Assembly: GCA_014058105.1 (NCBI GenBank)
Contig: JACGCM010002114.1
Coordinates: 2,286,274 to 2,350,273 of the forward strand
Length of the DNA stretch: 64,000 nucleotides
Direction of reading: 5' to 3'
From: Kingdonia uniflora
Taxonomy: Eukaryota > Streptophyta > Magnoliopsida > Ranunculales > Circaeasteraceae
Shown here piece after piece: positions 1 to 11,387 of this stretch (positions are counted from its first letter, which is position 1; each line of letters begins with the position of its first letter). The translations under genes were made by a program, and so were the position numbers. The notes beneath the pieces were generated by a model. The model had not been told where the DNA came from, ran no database searches, and was given only the letters and a program-made list of their open reading frames with translations.

Positions 1-1190
1 ACAAGTGGGTATACAGACTAAAACAGGAATCTGACGGTTCAAGGAGATTCAAGGCTAGACTTGTGGTGAAGGGCTTTCAGCATAAATAAGGCGTTAATTT
101 TGTTGAGATCTTTGCTCCTGTTGTGAAGATGTCTATCATTCGGGTTGTGATGAATATAGTTACAGTTGAAGATTTGCATCTTAAGCAACTTAATGTTAAG
201 ACAACATTTCTTCAAGATAACTTTGATGAATAAATTTATATAAAGCAACCAGAAAGATATTCGGTTAAAAGGAAAGAAGATCTTGTGTGTAGGCTCACGA
301 AGAACTTATATGGTTTGAAACAAGCGCCAAAACAATGGTATTTGAAGTTTGAGCAATTCATGTCCAAAAATGGTTATTCGAAGAGTAATGCGAATCACTG
401 TTATTTTATCAAAAATACGGGGAACTCATATATTATTTCACTTTTGTATGTAGATGATATGTTTGTTGCAAGTGCCAAAATTGGAGAGATTGTCAAGTTG
501 AAGAAACAGTCATCCCGAGAGTTTTCTATGAATGACTTGGGTGCGGCGAAACAAGTTCTTGGTATGCGTGATACAAGGAAAAAAGCGTTGAGAATTGAAG
601 TTATCTCAAGCCGAGTACATCGGCAAAGTACTAAAGCGGTTTAATATGGATGGTTCTAAAGTTATTAGTACACCATTGGGAGGTCACTTTAAATTGTCAA
701 AGGATTATTGTCTAAAGAAGCAGAAGGATCGCGATAAGATGCGGAAGGTTTTTTATCAATCCGTGGTTGGTATCCTAATGTACGCTATGATTTGTACGAG
801 ACCAGATATTTCCCAAGCAGTGGGAGTTGTTAGTAGGTATATGAGTAATCCAGGCAAGGTGCATTGGAGAGCTATGAAATAGATACTGAGGTATCTAAAG
901 GGGACTTAAGATATGACATTATGTTATGGGGGTTCTCAGATATGCTTACAGGGTTTCATTAAATCTGATATGGCAGGTGACATTGATAGGCGGAAGAACA
1001 CTAGTAGTTTCGTGTTTACATTAGGAAGCGGTACGACAGAGGCAGAATATGTTGCGGCTACAGAAGCTTGCAAGGATATGGTTTGGCTCAAAGGGTTAAT
1101 GAAAGAACTTGGTAAAAAACAACATTCTCCTGAGTTGTATAGTGATAGTCAAAGAGCTATACACTTAGGATGTATGTCTTGGTTGCATTT
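1..1190 (+). pseudogene. Ty1/copia pol fragment: reverse transcriptase and RNase H, broken
   Basis: This is the C-terminal half of a copia polyprotein cut by the window edge. The reverse transcriptase reads KARLVVKGF, then NLYGLKQAPKQWY, then the catalytic LLYVDDM (about 446-466). The copia-type RNase H follows with TEAEYVAATEACKDMVWLKG and SDSQRAIHLG (about 1036-1170). It is dead: there are stops after QHK (about 88) and after NFDE (about 230), a frameshift near 595 and stops near 880 and 907. About fifteen residues are missing between TLGSG and TTEAEY, where intact elements carry the SWQS..VALS stretch. The RNase H resembles the minus-strand fragment at 18394-18835, so both probably come from one family. 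No LTR is visible beside it. Confidence 0.9.
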
Positions 1191-1249
1191 AGGAGGTCGT
1201 CTGAGACGTGTAGTTTGCCTCGAGATTCGTTCTAATTGTAATTAGTCAT

Positions 1250-2944
1250 CTAGTATATAAAGATGACTTAGTTATTTGTTAGCCTATCATTTCTGTTACA
1301 TATGTTTTCAGAAATAAAATAAAAATGAACGAAAAGGAAATGAAAAACTGAAGATCGAGGCTTGCAGTCATTACAATTTCCTTAAGACAGATTTCACCTT
1401 GCGTATGGTGCTTCACAGATAATGGTGTCTGTCTCCCAAGATACAATGATTGAATCGTACAGACTTGAAGCACTCAAGTCGATATGTCTGTCAAACTATC
1501 TGTAATATCACTCTCAAGAAGGAAGCAATGAAAAAGTAAATGAGATCCGGGTATTTTTTCAGTGTCTCAAACACATCAAGAAAAAATATATTTATAAGGA
1601 GAATGTGACTATTAGAAGCACCTATAGATAGGGTTGTACCCAAGAAACACCTCTAAAAAGAGTTGCAACTCTTTGAGAGAAAAAACAACTCCTTAATAAA
1701 CACCCAAAAAAGACCTAGTGTAAACTAAAAATCATAAACTTAATGCCCGCCTGATACCCGCCTCAATATATCTATGTGCAGATCTCTCATGTATTTTTAT
1801 TTTCATGTTTAACATCTCATACTTAAAAGAGGGGGAAAGTGGAGTTGGTGGGCATAGAATAATAGATAAAAGAAAAAGCTCTAAAGTTTTGTTTGGAGAA
1901 CTAGATCTGGGACATTGCTAGGATTCAGAGTTACATACCTTCTTTTGCGCATTGCTCACAGCTCTCCAAAGGGACTGCTCCACAATGTGCAAGCCTGAAG
2001 GGGAGAGAGTAGATTATATACCAAAACAAAACAAACCAAACCAAACCAAAACATAGAGGTTTTGATTCAGCTAAAACTAACTACTTCACCCGCTCTAGCT
2101 TCATCTGCTTCATCTACTGGTGTTGGTTTATGGCGTCTAGCTTTGGGGTTCAACGTTTTTATTTTTATTTTCTTTTGATGTGAATTGTGAGAAATAGAGG
2201 AACTGTTGGAAAGGTTTAGTTTTTTCGTTATAAGGAGAGACTAAAGAGGCATTGAATGGGGAGAGCATTGGCGACTGCAAATGATGGTTTATTTCTTTCA
2301 TGAAGTGCCGTGTGGTCTCTTCAGTTCCAAGGTGCCACCTGGGATATTATTAAATTCATATCATACAAAATGAGTTCAACCATATCCCTCAAAGATCATG
2401 AGTCGTCATTTCAAATAGCTACTCTAGAGATGCTGCATGCAGCTAGATAAACATATGCATTCTCCCCAAAAAACAGTGCCTTCAAAGTTGTTGGAGCTCC
2501 CGAATACTTGGACGAAGGATGAGCCCGCTTATACATTTTCCAGACCACGAACATTCATACGTAAATGAGTCCGGTCACACTAGTTACATTAGTGGACTTC
2601 CTCTTTCTTTACAAATTCAACTCAATTTTCATTCAAAATTTGCACCATTTCTATTCACCAAAAACCCTTTCAACCACATCACACCAAGGAAGCATTGAGA
2701 AATTGAGAGAGCTACATTTGCCTTTTTGGGCAAAGCTCTGTATCCAAACAAATTGGTAGAAAAGCAAATTCAGAACATAAGAGACAAAGAACAAGTATAA
2801 CATCAAAGATGTAAAATATAAATCAGGTTTGATAAAATACCCCAACATATCTTTCTTTACAAGAGAAAGATATTTTGTCATCACATCCCTATAAAACTAG
2901 TTTCATCACTTCTTTTTTGCAAGCAACGATAGATAAAACAAAAA
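1250..2944. other. Gene-less stretch
   Basis: I see no supportable gene here. The DNA is AT-rich, with a short run of CCAAAA/CCAAAC units near 2020-2050. It is probably decayed repeat or intergenic DNA between the copia remnant and the next RNase H remnant. Confidence 0.5.
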
Positions 2945-3305
2945 CTAAGCCCCAGAGGGCAATACAAAAATAGCCGAGTTAACGAGGTCCGAGGCCTCGC
3001 TGGGCTCAAAAAGAGAAAAAACTGGGGAACATGCTCCCAAGGCTGTTAAAGCATGCGCCTCAAAATTGAAATATCTATTTTATAAACTGAAAACGAAACT
3101 CTTGAAAACGGCCAGCGAGAAACAACATCTCTGGAGCCAAGGTGAGGGCTCCTCAAGAAAGGTCAGTGGATCCCGTCTTGAAAGCACTGACGAGACGCCA
3201 GCAATCTGTGAGAACCATCACTCTCTCCATGCCCCTCCCCAGAGCGGCTTCCATGCCTCTGATCACTGCAACTGCCTCTGCCTCTTCTGAGTCTGTTGCC
3301 CTGGC
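2945..3305 (-). pseudogene. RNase H-like (RVT_3 type) remnant, probably LINE- or host-derived
   Basis: Read on the minus strand, about 3300 to 3190 gives EEAEAVAVIRGMEAALGRGM, then ERVMVLTDCWRLVSA. This is the usual layout of the reverse-transcriptase-associated RNase H fold found in plant non-LTR elements and in many stand-alone plant proteins: an acidic EAEA helix, then a strand ending in TDC. After a frameshift the product continues as FNFEAHALTALGACSP and ends in LPSGA with a stop at 2945-2947. The piece between the two halves contains stops in the frames I tried. No reverse transcriptase is visible next to it. I call it a decayed RNase H-like domain. Whether it came from a LINE or from a host gene family is open. 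Confidence 0.55.
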
Positions 3306-3576
3306 GGAGTCGTAACTAGAAAGCTAGAAGTACTAGCTTCATCACTCACCCTAACTAAAAAGACAAAAATATATGAGTCTCCCAATACAACACAGTTTCC
3401 CCAAATCTGCTCATTTAACTTCTTGCTTGGGTTTACACGTGGTCTCATCTTCCCTTTGCTTTGTTTGGTTTATCCTATCTTTATTTACAAACGTTAGGTG
3501 TTGATAAAAGGTGTACAAAGAGAGGAAAAAAAGGGTGCAGATGGTGCAGAGATTGATCGCTAGAGGCCTATGTTTG
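3306..3576. other. Spacer, no gene seen
   Basis: Short intergenic stretch between the RNase H remnant and the target duplication of the Harbinger element. The reading frames here show no recognisable domain. Confidence 0.4.
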
Positions 3577-3744
3577 TAAGAGCAAACGCAGTAGGGTGTG
3601 GGTTGAGTTGGGTTTGCAAACCCACACTCAAACCTCCCCCAGCAGCAACAGTTTAGGTGTGAGTTGGACGACCTGACGCTACAGTAACTCAATCGAGTGT
3701 GAGGAACTCACACTAAAAGAAAATTGAGTTGGCGGTGTTTAGAT

Positions 3745-3796
3745 CACCGCGCGGTGTTCTTTTTACCACGCGAAAAAATGAACACCGCGCAGTGTT
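3745..3796. promoter_or_regulatory. CG-rich palindrome pair upstream of trihelix gene (copy A)
   Basis: CACCGCGCGGTG lies at 3745-3756, and a second, one-mismatch copy lies at 3783-3794. Together they form inverted repeats (GCGCGGTGTTC against GAACACCGCGC). The block ends 104 bp before the trihelix ATG. The same core occurs before the other two genes of this element and before all three genes of copy B. Confidence 0.7.
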
Positions 3797-3899
3797 CTAA
3801 ACATCTCCAAAGTCAATTATTTTGATTAACAATCCATGGCTACTTGTTCTTCCCCAAAGCCAATTACAGAGCAGAGGAGAACCTCTACGCTCTCCCCAA

Positions 3900-5327
3900 A
3901 TGGCGAACTCCGGCACCAATAGTAATAACTCTACATTGTCGACCCCATCCTCCCATAACCCACCTTCAACACCCATCATCACAATTCACTTCATACCTCT
4001 AGCAAAACCCATCGCAATTTTAACCTCAATTCCAATCACAGACCTCACCTCCGTTTACCATGTCGCAAGGGGATCCTAGTTATGGACAATATCAAAATCT
4101 ATTTACACTATCTCAACCGCAACCTCAAGCGTTTAGCCCGTACTATCAACCGCATCCGCTCACTCAACCTCAAGGTTTTCAACCTCCAAATTAATTTCAG
4201 AACTATTTATTTCATGGTGAATCTACTCAGCATAGTCAAAGTGACGCAAATGCGTCAATACCTGTTGAAGCGGCGGCTCCCCCGAAATGAAAAGAAAGAA
4301 AAGAACACCCATAAAACAAAGACAAAGCGTGCAAGTGCCAGAAGATGTTGAGTTTTTGGACGAGATGGATGATGCTGGAATGCATTGGACGGACGCAGAC
4401 TTTATGTATCTCGCAAGGGCGTGGGTAACAACTTCTGTCCAAACAAATGGCCGCACAAAGGTTTTTACTTTCTATCAAAAGACCCCGAGCGCCCCACACG
4501 ACGATCATGTGGGTTGACCAAATCTCAGTGGTATGCCCTTAATGCACAATGTGTGGCGTACAAGAGGATAGTTGCTCAAGAACGATTTAGGAATAGCAGC
4601 GGAAAAAACAGATGAAGATCGGGAACGTTATGATTTCCTTTAACTCAATTTAAATTATTTATCGCTGATATACACGTTATTTATTTGTATTGGGTAATTT
4701 TGCAAATTGTTGAAAAACGATGCACACGAAATCTATAAAGGCTTGAATGACGGCAATGACTTCAAACACCGTGAAGCGTATAAGATTTTGGTACGAAAAC
4801 CGCGATAGGCCAACCTAAGGGATGATGGGTTGAACCATGCAGTGAATATACAAGGAAATGTAGCTACGATAACATCGGACAATTCTTCTCCGGGGAACTT
4901 GGTCGGATCAAACAATCTATCGGAGGACCCTGACGGCCCACCTACACCTCAATCCGCGGGCCAAAATTTTGACTTAGATGGTTCGTTGTATGAGGGTAGA
5001 AGCAGACCCATCGGCCAAAAAATCTATAGAAAGAACCTTACATCAAAAAAGGCAATGGAGGGTGTTGCTGCATCTGGTCGCGGTATCCAAATAATGCTGG
5101 ATGAACTACAGTTAGAGAAGATTCAAGCGAAAGAAGAAAAGGAAAGAATAAGGGAAGAAGCAATGCAACACAGGCAAGCCAAAATTGATTTGGAGCAAGC
5201 AAATAAATATCACAAAATTATGGAGAAAGACTTGAGTACTCGTTTTAGACGTCAATTGCAATACTATCTGTAAAGGCAAGCTGAGATAATGAAACGTCTT
5301 GCCAATAGGGGAGGACCAGGTACTTGA
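3900..5327 (+). pseudogene. Trihelix / NAM-associated DNA-binding protein (Harbinger ORF1), broken, copy A
   Basis: PIF/Harbinger elements carry a Myb/trihelix-like protein that works with the transposase in binding the element ends. Here the ATG at 3900 opens MANSGT, followed by a Gln/Pro-rich stretch. The trihelix core is HWTDADFMYLARAWVTTS, then RPTRRSCG.TKS.WYALNAQC (about 4380-4560). After an intron, the second exon carries DPDGPPTPQSAG, RPIGQK and a charged helix rich in Lys, Glu and Gln that ends at 5325-5327, as in NAM-associated proteins. Copy A is dead. Frameshifts break exon 1, and a stop (KPR*AN) breaks exon 2. Both intron ends are lost compared with copy B: the donor is GA instead of GT, and the acceptor is TTG where copy B has TAG. 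About 20 bp inside the trihelix are also missing. Confidence 0.8.
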
Positions 5328-5592
5328 AGTGGTGATGAAATGTAATTTAACTTTGCTGTAAATAAAAGTTTTATTTCCAAGAATGTAGTTTACCTTCCAA
5401 TAATGTAATCGTTTGAATAATGTACTTTGCAATTGAAGAATGCAATCTTGTTTTCGAAATATTTATTTCCAATAATATTGTATTAAAACAAGTACAAGAT
5501 TAATGCAATATCAAAAACTTGTTTAATAAACTTGTACGACAAAAAGCATTAAATTACATAAATAACACTCTGATAATACAAGAAATTGAGTA

Positions 5593-6929
5593 CTAGGTTT
5601 GAAGATTTTTTTCACGACCCAGAAATGCTCGATTAGATCATCCTATAGATCAAAGTGAAGTTCTCGACTTCGAATTAGGTTCCTTTTCGATATAAAAGAT
5701 TATATTGTTCCACGTTCGCTTCCAATATCGAACTGTTCGCCTTCGATAGTTGGGCTCGGCCGGATTGTAGTCTAAGTATGATAGGAATGTACCTCGTTCC
5801 TCTTCGACGATCATATTGTGCATTATAACGCACGCCTTTATGGCATTGCTCAAAACCTGGGGGTCTCACAATTTTACCAGATTTTTTAAATTATTGAACC
5901 ATGATTGTAAAACCCCGAACACCCGTTCTACGTCTTTTTGGCAACTTTCTTGTTGCTGAGCAAAGAATTTTTGTTTCGCTGTAACCAAATTGGATATGGT
6001 TTGGACAAGTGTTCCCCATTAGGGAATATGCCATCCGCTAGGTAATACCTCATATCATAAGCTTTGTTGGCAATTTTATAATTGCCGGGCGGGGAGATAC
6101 CATTGGCCAGGTCAGTGAAAAGATGCGATTGTTGCAGGACATTGATATAATTTTTAGACTCTGCTAACCCAAAAAAAGTATGCCAAAACCAAAGGTCGTG
6201 TGAAGCTACTGCTTTAAGAATCAGTGTCGCATTGGGGTAATGACCACTAAATTCACCGTGCCAAGCTTTGGGACAATTTTTCCATATCTTATGCATGCAA
6301 TCAAGGCTTCCTAACATGCCGGGAAATCCCCGGGACTCTCCGATCGCTTTTAACTTTTCGACGTCGGTTGGGTTTGGTGCTCGAAGATATTCCTCGTCCA
6401 AAATTTGTATAACCGCAACACAAAACATTTTCACACATAACAATGTTGTGATTTCTCCTATTCAGATATATTCGTCAAAATGATTTGCCACAACACTGCA
6501 GCTTAGGAAACGTTGTGCCGCGACTACCTTTTGGTACGGTGATAACCCCATAGTACCAGGGTTGTTAAGTTTCTAGACAAAATAATGATCATGTGCAACA
6601 ACTGCATCTAATAGACGTATAAACATATCTCTACTCATACGAGAACGTCGCCGAAGTAGTATCGTATGGCTCATATGTGCAATTCGGCTTGAAGTAGTCT
6701 CGTATAATGCTGTAATGCCTCAATAGGTGATCTCGTTTTTTCTCTTATCCTTACGGCCCATGACACTCCCGCCGTAACTTGAAATTGCATCCTCAACTAC
6801 TATGTTTATTGCAGCTTGGTGCAGAACACAAATTGCCGCCGCACAATTATAGATAAGATCGTCATCGGAGGACGACGGCGATAAACCTGGAGGATCGGGT
6901 ATAGATGAATCAGATGATGAAGAAGACAT
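5593..6929 (-). pseudogene. PIF/Harbinger DDE transposase (Plant_tran/DDE_Tnp_4), broken, copy A
   Basis: The product is a HARBI1-like nuclease. The ATG at 6929 opens MSSSSSDSSIPD. Recognisable blocks run from the FPGMLGSLDCMHKIWKNCPK region (first catalytic Asp in SLDC) through AYDMRYYLADGIFP to a third-acid region, which reads QKDVERVF only after a frameshift near 5945. The C-terminal part contains MSNAIKACVIMHNMIVEEE and ends at 5593. Several stops and frameshifts interrupt it. The second catalytic acid is also gone: copy B reads SNNDINVL, but here the same place reads SKNYINVL, with Asp changed to Tyr. The gene starts about 120 bp from the central palindrome. Confidence 0.88.
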
Positions 6930-7049
6930 TTGAGGTTGTGGAGTTGAGAGAAGGGTGCAATACCAGATGGTAAACAAGTTTTCAATGGAAGTGAGAAGTA
7001 CAAAAATGGGAGAAATGTAAAAGGGGAAGAAGCTGTGGGTCTTTTTCCC

Positions 7050-7122
7050 TAGATTTGGCGGTGAAATGAACACCGCGCGGTGTTCCTTTTACTGCGTGGT
7101 GTTCATTTCACCGCCAAATCTA
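7050..7122. promoter_or_regulatory. 73-bp inverted repeat with CACCGCGCGGTG core, upstream of transposase (copy A)
   Basis: The two arms begin TAGATTTGGCGGTGAAATGA and match each other over about 30 bases with two differences. Each arm ends in the CG-rich core. It sits about 120 bp upstream of the transposase ATG and could act as a promoter operator or an internal binding site. Confidence 0.7.
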
Positions 7123-7564
7123 TATTTCTATTTGACCTCAGTGACCATTTTATTCGAATAGAATTTGGTTCTATTCGAATAAAACTGCTCAGTGCCAAAT
7201 TGTGCAAAATTGTTCAAACAAGTAGTCTGTAGAAATGTAAAAATTGAAAAAACTCTGCCAAAAACCTAAAAACTTCACCAGATAGTCTGTAGAAATATAA
7301 AATACCTAAGTACAAATTTATTCAAACAGACAAATAATCAATTTCAACAAAAACCAAATAACTTATTCGAATAGAATTCAGTCAATTTCAACATTAGATA
7401 ATCATGGCATATGAACATTAAGAGCATTCAATACATCATCTACAAAAATATCGTCTACTCAGAATCATCTACATTATCAAAGCTGTGTTTCTACATTATC
7501 TAAAAAACATAAAAAAAAAAACCAATATCTACTAAGATTCATCTCTAGTACGCCCTCCCCAGGT
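7123..7564. other. AT-rich spacer inside Harbinger copy A
   Basis: This spacer lies between the transposase promoter side and the 3' end of the PMD gene. It contains small inverted repeats of TTCTATTCGAAT/ATTCGAATAGAA type near 7150-7190. I see no gene. Confidence 0.5.
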
Positions 7565-9644
7565 TCACAAACCAGATCTACGTTGCCTCGTCCTCGCGCT
7601 ACCTCCATGTGGTAGCGGCACCACCCGTACGTCACGCCCCCTCCTCAGGTATAGGTCCTGAATGGGACAAAGAAAATTTATAAATATTTTGACAAAATAA
7701 ATATGACATTAAAAAAAATACCGCAATAAATACATAAATAAATTATTTACATGGGCATATAGCTGATGATTTATAGTGTCAATTTGCCTGTGGGCAATAG
7801 CAAGCTCATCCTCCAACTCCTTAAACCTCTGTGCATCCCGCGCAGACTCTGTAAGGACGAGTCGCCGCATACCATGAGTCAGGTGCCACAGCTCCTCTAC
7901 GCCGTAGGAGGAAGACATGGGTGGTGGGTCTCTCAAGCGGGTGATGGGGAGCATCTCACCTCGCCCTGTCCACTCCATGTGCCACCCCGGGTCTAGCCCT
8001 TCCGCCTCGCCAGACAATCTGAAGTCCTAGGATGCGCTATGAACCGACGTTGACGTAACCACCACGGGTGTAATACCAGCTCTGAGTGCACTCGGTCCGA
8101 GCAGATCTATATTTCCCATCCTCTGGGAATCTGTCAACATGTGGCCTACCTCCAAAATTTGTTCATCTCAGTACGAAGCGTAAGTCTCTTGCTCCTCTCC
8201 TACCACAAACTGCATGCATTCAATGAACCCGGCATGTCTCATCTCATGTAAAGCCGTTAGACTAATATGTGGCGACATGTTAAGCGGAGGATCCAAAGGA
8301 ATACGCGTCTTGCCTTCCAACTGCCTCCAGCATCTATCCCCCAAGTAATATTCCCAATTTTCGTTTGGTACTTGAAGTGGCATCCTCTTGCAGGATATGA
8401 GTTTTGCAATCAGTACGTCCTCTATCTCAGACACCTCAGACTATAACCAAGGTTCCCAGGTGATCGTCTCAATCGTGCGGTGGTCAATGTGGTATCTGCC
8501 TAGAATAAATAGATTGGTTGCCTGGTCATTTGTTTTCCTCTTGTTCCCTCTCTCCCATGCTCTGAGGCGCGGATAGGTTGAGAATTTTACCTCTTCCTTG
8601 ACTATAGGGTGACCAACCCCACAATACTCGTAGAACCAATACTGCATTTCGGAATAACATAAAAAATAATAATAATTGATATTTAAGACGTTTATTGGTA
8701 GATATTTGATTTGTAAAAAAAAAAAGTGTTAGTGTACCGTAAGAAGCTGGACAAATCCAGTGATGGCACCCCCGGTCGTGACTGCGGTATCCAAACCATG
8801 GTACAGGAAAACAAGAATAGCAGAACCCCAGTCATATTGGGCAGCCGAGTCCAAATCGGCCACGGCCGCGAGATATCCAAGCAGGATGGTATCGTTGGCC
8901 GTTTGGAACCACAAATGTCCCATCATGAAAAGGATAAAAGTACGAGCAATAGTAATATCATCCCCCCGATCAGCTGCGACGGTCTAGTACGTCCTCAAAT
9001 GTGCAATGCTGATGTTCCCATTCTTTATATGGCTGGAATCAATGTTGGGGAGCAATTGTCTCGCATTGGATAAAATAGGTCATGTGTCGTCATACGAAAC
9101 CTGTGCTGGATATCGGCCGATTGACAATGATGTCAGCATAGTGAAATCGAGAGGAGTGATCCCTATCTCTGTCAATGCCTGAATTAGCTGATTATCTGAA
9201 TTGCCCAAGCGTATATCCATAAACTGCATGAAAATATTCACTACGGCGTCCCTTACGGGTAGAATTATGATAATATTCTTCCACACTTTGAACACCGTAG
9301 TGAATGTGTCGTGCACACGCATCGAATCTCGATTTTGTTCATTGAGGTATTTTTTCAAACACTTGATTTATGGAAAAAAACAAATTCACAATTACACTAA
9401 AACTTACCGTGAGTTCTTTTCCCGTGTAATAGATGTGACTGACTCCGTTTGAGAGTTGGGTAATACACCTCCGCGGGAAGTTTTCTTGGGTTGGGTTTGG
9501 TATAGATTGGGGTTGGACATCTTCAAATTCCACTCGTTTTTTCTTTCTTCCGGACCTTGAGCGAGTTACGGCACGTTCTGAATCTCTTGTTTCTCTAAAC
9601 CCAGGCATAGTACTAGGGTGTGGTTCTCCCTCTGGCATATGCAT
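7565..9644 (-). pseudogene. Plant mobile domain (PMD) protein, broken, copy A
   Basis: PMD (PF10536) proteins include MAIN/MAIL1 and many transposon-borne relatives. The ATG at 9644 opens MHMPEGEPHPS, followed by a basic stretch (RSRSGRKKKR). After an intron (donor CACG|GTAAGT near 9409, acceptor AAG near 9360) the PMD reads LIQALTE, GITPLDFTMLTSLSIGRYP, then AQYDWGSAILVFLYHGLDTA. Later exons give YWFYEYCGVGHPIVKEEVKF, MSPHIS, RAGITPVVVTS and a C-terminal helix (RLVLTESARDAQRFKELEDE). A basic last exon (DLYLRRGRDVRVVPLPHGGS) ends at 7565. Stops fall after YDDT, LRTY, EPWL, ASY and HSAS. Copy A also lacks 45 bp in frame, and with them the RWWPTAHTFLFPCA segment, the most diagnostic part of the domain. 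Confidence 0.83.
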
Positions 9645-9751
9645 TTTGATTTTGTTGGAATTACTATTTTTTTTACCAGGATTTTGAGAGAGAGCTAGAT
9701 GTAAAAATGTGGAAATAGTCGAATTGGGAGTGAGTTTTACTTACAGTTGAA

Positions 9752-9783
9752 GCGGCGGTGTTTGGAATACCGCGCGGTGTTTT
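9752..9783. promoter_or_regulatory. CG-rich palindrome upstream of PMD gene (copy A)
   Basis: ACCGCGCGGT at 9769-9778, preceded by GCGGTGTTT, lies about 125 bp upstream of the PMD ATG on the minus strand. It matches the core found before the other two genes of the element. Confidence 0.65.
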
Positions 9784-9928
9784 AATCTCCTCAAAATTTT
9801 AAAAAAAAATTACACGTTGGCAAACTCACACTGGCTACTGGGAAAGGTCGGGTGTGAGTTGTGGGTTTGGTGGGCCAGGGTGTCAGAACTCACACCCGAA
9901 CCCACACTCGCTGCTAGAGATGCTCTAA

Positions 9929-11387
9929 AGAGAGCTTGAGGCACATGATGCCTACATAGATGCAACAGTGTAAGAGGAGAGGAACATGCGGTTTTCGCAG
10001 GGTATAAGTTAGCATGTTTAAGGAAACATTTTTGGATTTGTATTCGACGGTATTCACCTTGGGGGCAACCATAGTACGGCCTGGACTTTTGCCTAGCTCA
10101 CCTCAGTGGGAGCTACAAGCCTACAATGGTGCTGGTAAGAAGTGCTAATCTTACCACATCTAATCTTTGCCACTTTCCATCTCTCAGAGAAACAATATCA
10201 TTGAAACTGAGACCCACACTTTGCCTAGCTCAAACCTCAGGGGGAGTAAGACCTTCTGGTTTTTGGTTCCTAGGATTTTATTAGTAGCCATGATTGGGGC
10301 TATAGTACTGACTATGCATAGGCCCCGCCCCGAAAAGGTGAGTGCTTGCATACGAAGTCCTTCCAAGGCTTACTCCGAACCTTAATCGACGCTTCACTGA
10401 TCTTCTACCACCAGTCTTTTGGGAGACGCATACCACCAGTCTTTGGAGAGACGCAAGCAAGAGTGAGCCAGGGTGAAATCGTGGTTTTGATTAGGTGAGA
10501 AATACAGAAGGGAAATCGAGGCAAGCTCGCCCTATCCAATCATTGCGCCAAAAGGAAGGATTAAAGAAAAGGGGTTCCTGCACTAGTTAAAAGAGCCGGG
10601 TCCCGAAAGAGCAGTTGTGTTTTAGAAGGCCTGGTTTCTTTACCGTACTACTAGACACGAAAAAAGACTGATCCATTCCAATGCGAAAGGAACTACCTAG
10701 TTTCTTATGGAAAGTGTTCCTATTCATAGATGAATTGTGAGAATGTTCCAAGTGAACAATAAAGAAAAAGAAAAAGGAAGATGGATTATTTCAAAGCGAT
10801 ACTTTTATGATGCATTGCTTACTTGGACTTAAGATTTTTAATAGTAAAATAGATGTAGATCGGCATCCCTTTCAATAATATGGAATTTCTTCTACTTGGG
10901 GCTGTCTGTTTAGTGTTAATCTATAGTTTGATTAATACCTAAACAAACATAGGTTAGATACAAGAAAACATAGGTTAGATACAAGAAGGGACTAGGAGTT
11001 TGTTCTATATTTTGTTATATTGAAAACTATAGACTCCCGGATCCCCGAACAATTATTTAACTAAACACAACATTTTTCGTATAATAACTACTAAGACTAA
11101 GACATCTTGCTTAGCTAGAATAACATGTTCTATGCACATCTGTTCCCATTTAAATGATTTTCTCCATTGTCAAGCAAAATATAAGTTAGAGACACCATGA
11201 TAGATGCTGCATTCTTCTCTCCTTTCCCTCTCTACTGCCTAAAGGGTCATTGGTGCTTGTGTCAAAGGACTGAGCTCATAGCCTTGGTCCTCTGCTGACT
11301 CTGGCAAAGAAAAGACTGCGGAAAAGACGTAGTGCTTCTTCTTTTCTAACTGCTTAAAGCACTATACCATTCTTTACTATCTATATG
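9929..11387. other. Probable nuclear mitochondrial DNA (NUMT), left part
   Basis: The nad6 fragment at 10254-10322 is the only part I can identify firmly. The rest (10330-11387) has the less AT-rich, non-repetitive look of plant mitochondrial spacer. It continues at 15933 once the inserted LTR element is removed. There is a small tandem duplication of a CTACCACCAGTCTT..GAGACGCA unit near 10403-10460. Only the nad6 part is strong evidence; the extent is inference. Confidence 0.45.
10254..10322 (+). pseudogene. nad6: Mitochondrial nad6 fragment (NADH dehydrogenase subunit 6)
   Basis: The reading frame contains FWFLVPRILLVAMIGAIVL followed by TMHR. As I recall it, the last transmembrane segment of plant mitochondrial NAD6 ends almost identically (VWFLVP..ILLVAMIGAIVLTMHR). 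The match stops abruptly: upstream is unrelated sequence, and downstream the frame leaves the nad6 pattern (PRPEKVS). So this is a short rearranged piece and not a usable gene. It marks this stretch as organelle DNA, directly in the nucleus or through a rearranged mitochondrial copy. Complex I function cannot be encoded here. Confidence 0.8.

Larger units (their letters stand above)
3580..9925. mobile_element. PIF/Harbinger DNA transposon, copy A, three genes
   Basis: The element is bounded by a TAA target duplication (3577-3579 and 9926-9928), the three-base TWA duplication typical of PIF/Harbinger. Its ends begin GAGCAAACGCAG and, read inward from the right, GAGCATCTCTAGCAG. Inside the ends are subterminal repeats rich in GTGTGGGTT and GTGTGAGTT. 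It is 6346 bp long. The cargo is a trihelix/NAM-associated gene (+), a DDE transposase (-) and a PMD gene (-). Copy B at 24431-30772 has the same order and almost the same length (6342 bp), and in a 190-bp stretch compared by eye about nine bases in ten agree. The shared layout shows the PMD gene was present before these two insertions. All three genes in copy A carry stops or splice defects, so this copy cannot supply its own proteins. Confidence 0.92.

Noticed and set aside
1918..1998. Exon-like piece on the minus strand (LHIVEQSLWRAVSNAQKK) with AG and GTATGT borders
   Set aside because: No matching neighbour exon could be found on either side; about 56 bp alone is too little.
3411..3692. 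93-codon minus-strand frame
   Set aside because: It crosses the left end of the Harbinger element and its target duplication, so it cannot be an older gene, and it lacks any motif.
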